From NCBI GenBank assembly GCA_023229485.1, contig JALNZJ010000055.1, positions 1-5,784 on the forward strand: a stretch of 5,784 bases of DNA. The letters are read 5' to 3'. Source of the stretch: a bacterium (GTDB lineage Bacteria; Patescibacteriota; Minisyncoccia; Minisyncoccales; Minisyncoccaceae). Below, piece after piece: positions 4,621-5,784 of this stretch. The notes beneath the pieces were generated by a model. The model saw nothing but the letters and a program-made list of their open reading frames with translations, did no database searches and was not told where the DNA came from. Made by a program: the position numbers and the translations under genes. Position 1 is the stretch's first letter. Every line of letters starts with the position of its first letter.

Positions 4621-4778
4621 CTGCTACTTAGATTCTGAATCAACGTTTTTGGTTCAGCTTTCTAAGCATTACTCTCCTCTGACCCCTCATGCAGAGGTAG
4701 TCATTATACTCCTTCTCAAGCTTCCATCGCTTGAAAGGATTCAATATAGTCGAGAAAAAAATTTCCAACATAAGCACT
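4593..4778 (-). ncRNA. Putative structured RNA (small RNA or leader/attenuator), family not recognised
   Basis: This element of about 185 nt is clearly richer in G+C than its flanks and folds almost completely into local hairpins. Hairpin 1 pairs CCTTTCAAGC (4729-4738) with GCTTGAGAAGG (4711-4721). Hairpin 2 pairs CCTCTG (4692-4697) with CAGAGG (4676-4681). Hairpin 3 pairs GCTTAGA (4661-4667) with TCTAAGT (4626-4632), with an inner CTGAA/TTCAG stem. An intrinsic terminator closes the element. A promoter precedes it, so it can be an independent transcript. It also contains two minimal ORFs with good ribosome sites: MTTSA (4704 to 4687) and MLRKLNQKR (4669 to 4640). It sits between the methyltransferase and the PH-like membrane protein, all on the minus strand. 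I see none of the signatures of tmRNA, RNase P RNA or SRP RNA, and cannot match it to a riboswitch. Size is close to 6S RNA, but the long central-bubble helix is missing. Confidence 0.5.
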
Positions 4779-4784
4779 AGATTA

Positions 4785-4812
4785 ACAATACTATAAAAAT
4801 AATATTTGTCAA
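4785..4812 (-). promoter_or_regulatory. Promoter of the structured RNA element
   Basis: A perfect TTGACA (4807-4812), a 16-nt spacer and TATTGT (4785-4790, four of six) lie 45 nt past the methyltransferase stop codon. The inferred start is near 4778, just before the first structured bases. Confidence 0.5.
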
Positions 4813-4856
4813 GCCTGAATCACGGACATTTATTTTTAGGTACGAGAAATGCTTAT

Positions 4857-5675
4857 CTACAATTTAGTTAGCTTATATTGGATAAAATCATAATGCTCTA
4901 TTTTTGTCGTATCATAGTCATAATAAATCTCGACATCTACACTACTACCTAAAACATCTTTAATCTCAGTCTTCATCCTTTCTTCTGTTGCTGGCCAAAG
5001 GTCTAAGCATCCATATTGATTTGTTGAATAATTCCTAGAACACCAATGTATTAATTGATCCTCTATTACAATCGGAAAAGATTTATAATTATCACTCTTC
5101 AAATATGTACATATTCCATCATATCTAAAATTATTTTCTGGATTCTTTAGAATAAATTCCTTATTGTCTAGCATATAATCAAAGTTTCTCGTATCAAAAA
5201 ATAATACACCTTTTGATTTTAATATCCTCCAGAAACCTTTAAGCGACTTTTCTCTATCCTTCTTATTAAAAAGATAATTAGGAAAAGAATTACCCAAGAT
5301 ATAAGCAAAATCAAATTCGGCATCACTATATTTTTTAGAATTAAGTATATTAATCCAATCCTCATTATTTATTTTCAAAGAAAATCCTTTCTTTTTTGCT
5401 TCTTGTGTAGCAACCGATGATAGGTAAACATCCTTATCATTACCAATAACATTATATCCTTTTTCAAGCAAAAAAATAGCATCATTTCCTCCCCCAACCG
5501 CAAGATCAATAATTTTTGGATTTTTATATTTCTTTAATATCTCATCTATTACACCTTTTGTTCTTCCCCATTTTAATTCAATATTCCCATTATAGTCACC
5601 ATCACCTAATAATTTATTTATATCCACCCTTTCAAACCCTTTACTATATCGAGAACAATTATTACATTCTATCAT
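4857..5675 (-). CDS. SAM-dependent methyltransferase, class I, glycine/sarcosine N-methyltransferase-like
   Basis: This 272-residue Rossmann-fold enzyme would transfer a methyl group from S-adenosylmethionine. Motif I is IIDLAVGGGNDAIFLLEKGY (55-74), with the aspartate of GNDKD (78-82) expected to hold the SAM ribose. The spacing DxAxGxGxDxIxLxExGYxV closely follows glycine N-methyltransferase (GNMT/GSMT). FDFAYILGNSFPNYL (121-135) is the motif after beta 4, and GVLFFDTRNFDYML (156-169) matches the GNMT-type 'DxRNYDxIL' segment. Length also fits GSMT. The acceptor cannot be assigned from this. The N-terminus carries a CNNC pair (residues 4-7). I chose the ATG at 5673-5675. A TTG at 5708 would add 11 residues, but it lies inside an extended -10 box (TGATATATT, 5699-5707) that would start transcription downstream of it. 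Neither start has a Shine-Dalgarno site. The gene is at least as AT-rich as its neighbours. No terminator is evident after the stop. Confidence 0.85.
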   Translation of the reverse strand: MIECNNCSRYSKGFERVDINKLLGDGDYNGNIELKWGRTKGVIDEILKKYKNPKIIDLAVGGGNDAIFLLEKGYNVIGNDKDVYLSSVATQEAKKKGFSLKINNEDWINILNSKKYSDAEFDFAYILGNSFPNYLFNKKDREKSLKGFWRILKSKGVLFFDTRNFDYMLDNKEFILKNPENNFRYDGICTYLKSDNYKSFPIVIEDQLIHWCSRNYSTNQYGCLDLWPATEERMKTEIKDVLGSSVDVEIYYDYDTTKIEHYDFIQYKLTKL

Positions 5676-5698
5676 ATTACTATGTTTATTATTTGAAT

Positions 5699-5707
5699 AA
5701 TATATCA
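5699..5707 (-). promoter_or_regulatory. Extended -10 box upstream of the methyltransferase
   Basis: TGATATATT on the minus strand has the TGn extension and a five-of-six -10. Transcription would begin near 5692, about 17 nt before the ATG at 5675. This placement argues against the TTG start at 5708. Confidence 0.4.
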
Positions 5708-5784
5708 AAAAAATTTAGTTTTATTCACTAACTATCAGAAAATTCATCTCTCAACAATATTTTTTATTAACTCAATACTATAAT
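5708..5784. other. AT-rich end of window, no gene seen
   Basis: This is the upstream flank of the methyltransferase. It holds a few -10-like AT motifs but no supported coding frame, hairpin or repeat. Confidence 0.5.

Noticed and set aside
4593..4778. Structured element as 6S RNA, tmRNA, RNase P RNA or SRP RNA
   Set aside because: No tag ORF with tRNA-like ends, no RNase P core motifs and no SRP GGAAGCAGCC-type loop. The fold is a row of local hairpins rather than one long helix with a central bubble as in 6S.
5516..5731. Plus-strand frame of 71 codons, rich in Tyr, His and Leu
   Set aside because: It is the mirror of the AT-rich 5' end of the methyltransferase; composition is typical of an antisense shadow.
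1..5784. CRISPR array, insertion sequence, tRNA or long direct repeats
   Set aside because: No regularly spaced repeats, transposase frame, terminal inverted repeats or cloverleaf were found on either strand.

Overview
The window is about 70% A+T and tightly packed. It looks like chromosomal DNA from an ultra-small Candidate Phyla Radiation bacterium (Patescibacteria, Parcubacteria-like). This is inferred from gene content. There is a type IV pilin whose post-helix segment (DARRKADINQL) is of the kind common in that group. There is also a one-helix, Thr-rich-stalk surface protein with a CQA...DNR...DC domain, and many short single-domain proteins with little recognisable pathway context. No in-frame TGA interrupts any gene and one gene ends in TGA, so the standard bacterial code fits better than the TGA=Gly code of Gracilibacteria and relatives. 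No CRISPR array, IS element, tRNA or rRNA is visible.

Layout from left to right: (1) the 5' part of a prepilin gene (minus strand), cut by the window edge; (2) a pilin leader region of about 260 bp; (3) a Nudix-fold protein with a degenerate Nudix box (minus), with its own terminator, promoter and a 12-bp palindrome at its start; (4) a mostly non-coding stretch of about 350 bp; (5) a membrane-anchored surface protein (plus, the only gene on that strand); (6) a perfect 13-bp bidirectional terminator separating it from a convergent small zinc-ribbon protein (minus); (7) an RBBP9/YdeN-type serine hydrolase followed after 6 nt by a 27-residue one-helix microprotein (minus); (8) an SRPBCC/START-like protein (minus); (9) a five-helix membrane protein with a bacterial PH-like cytosolic domain (minus); (10) a gene-free stretch of about 380 bp holding a locally GC-richer, strongly folded RNA element with its own promoter and intrinsic terminator; (11) a GNMT/GSMT-like SAM-dependent methyltransferase (minus).

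Most minus-strand genes seem to be independent transcription units rather than one operon, since hairpin terminators and -10 boxes lie between them. Several genes lack a Shine-Dalgarno site and have a -10-like box only 6-9 nt before the ATG, which suggests leaderless mRNAs. The part most worth following up is the folded element at 4593-4778. It contains three hairpins plus a terminator, with two minimal ORFs that each have a good ribosome-binding site partly hidden in the preceding hairpin. It could be a stand-alone small RNA or a translation-controlled attenuator for the downstream PH-like membrane protein. I cannot assign it to a known RNA family.
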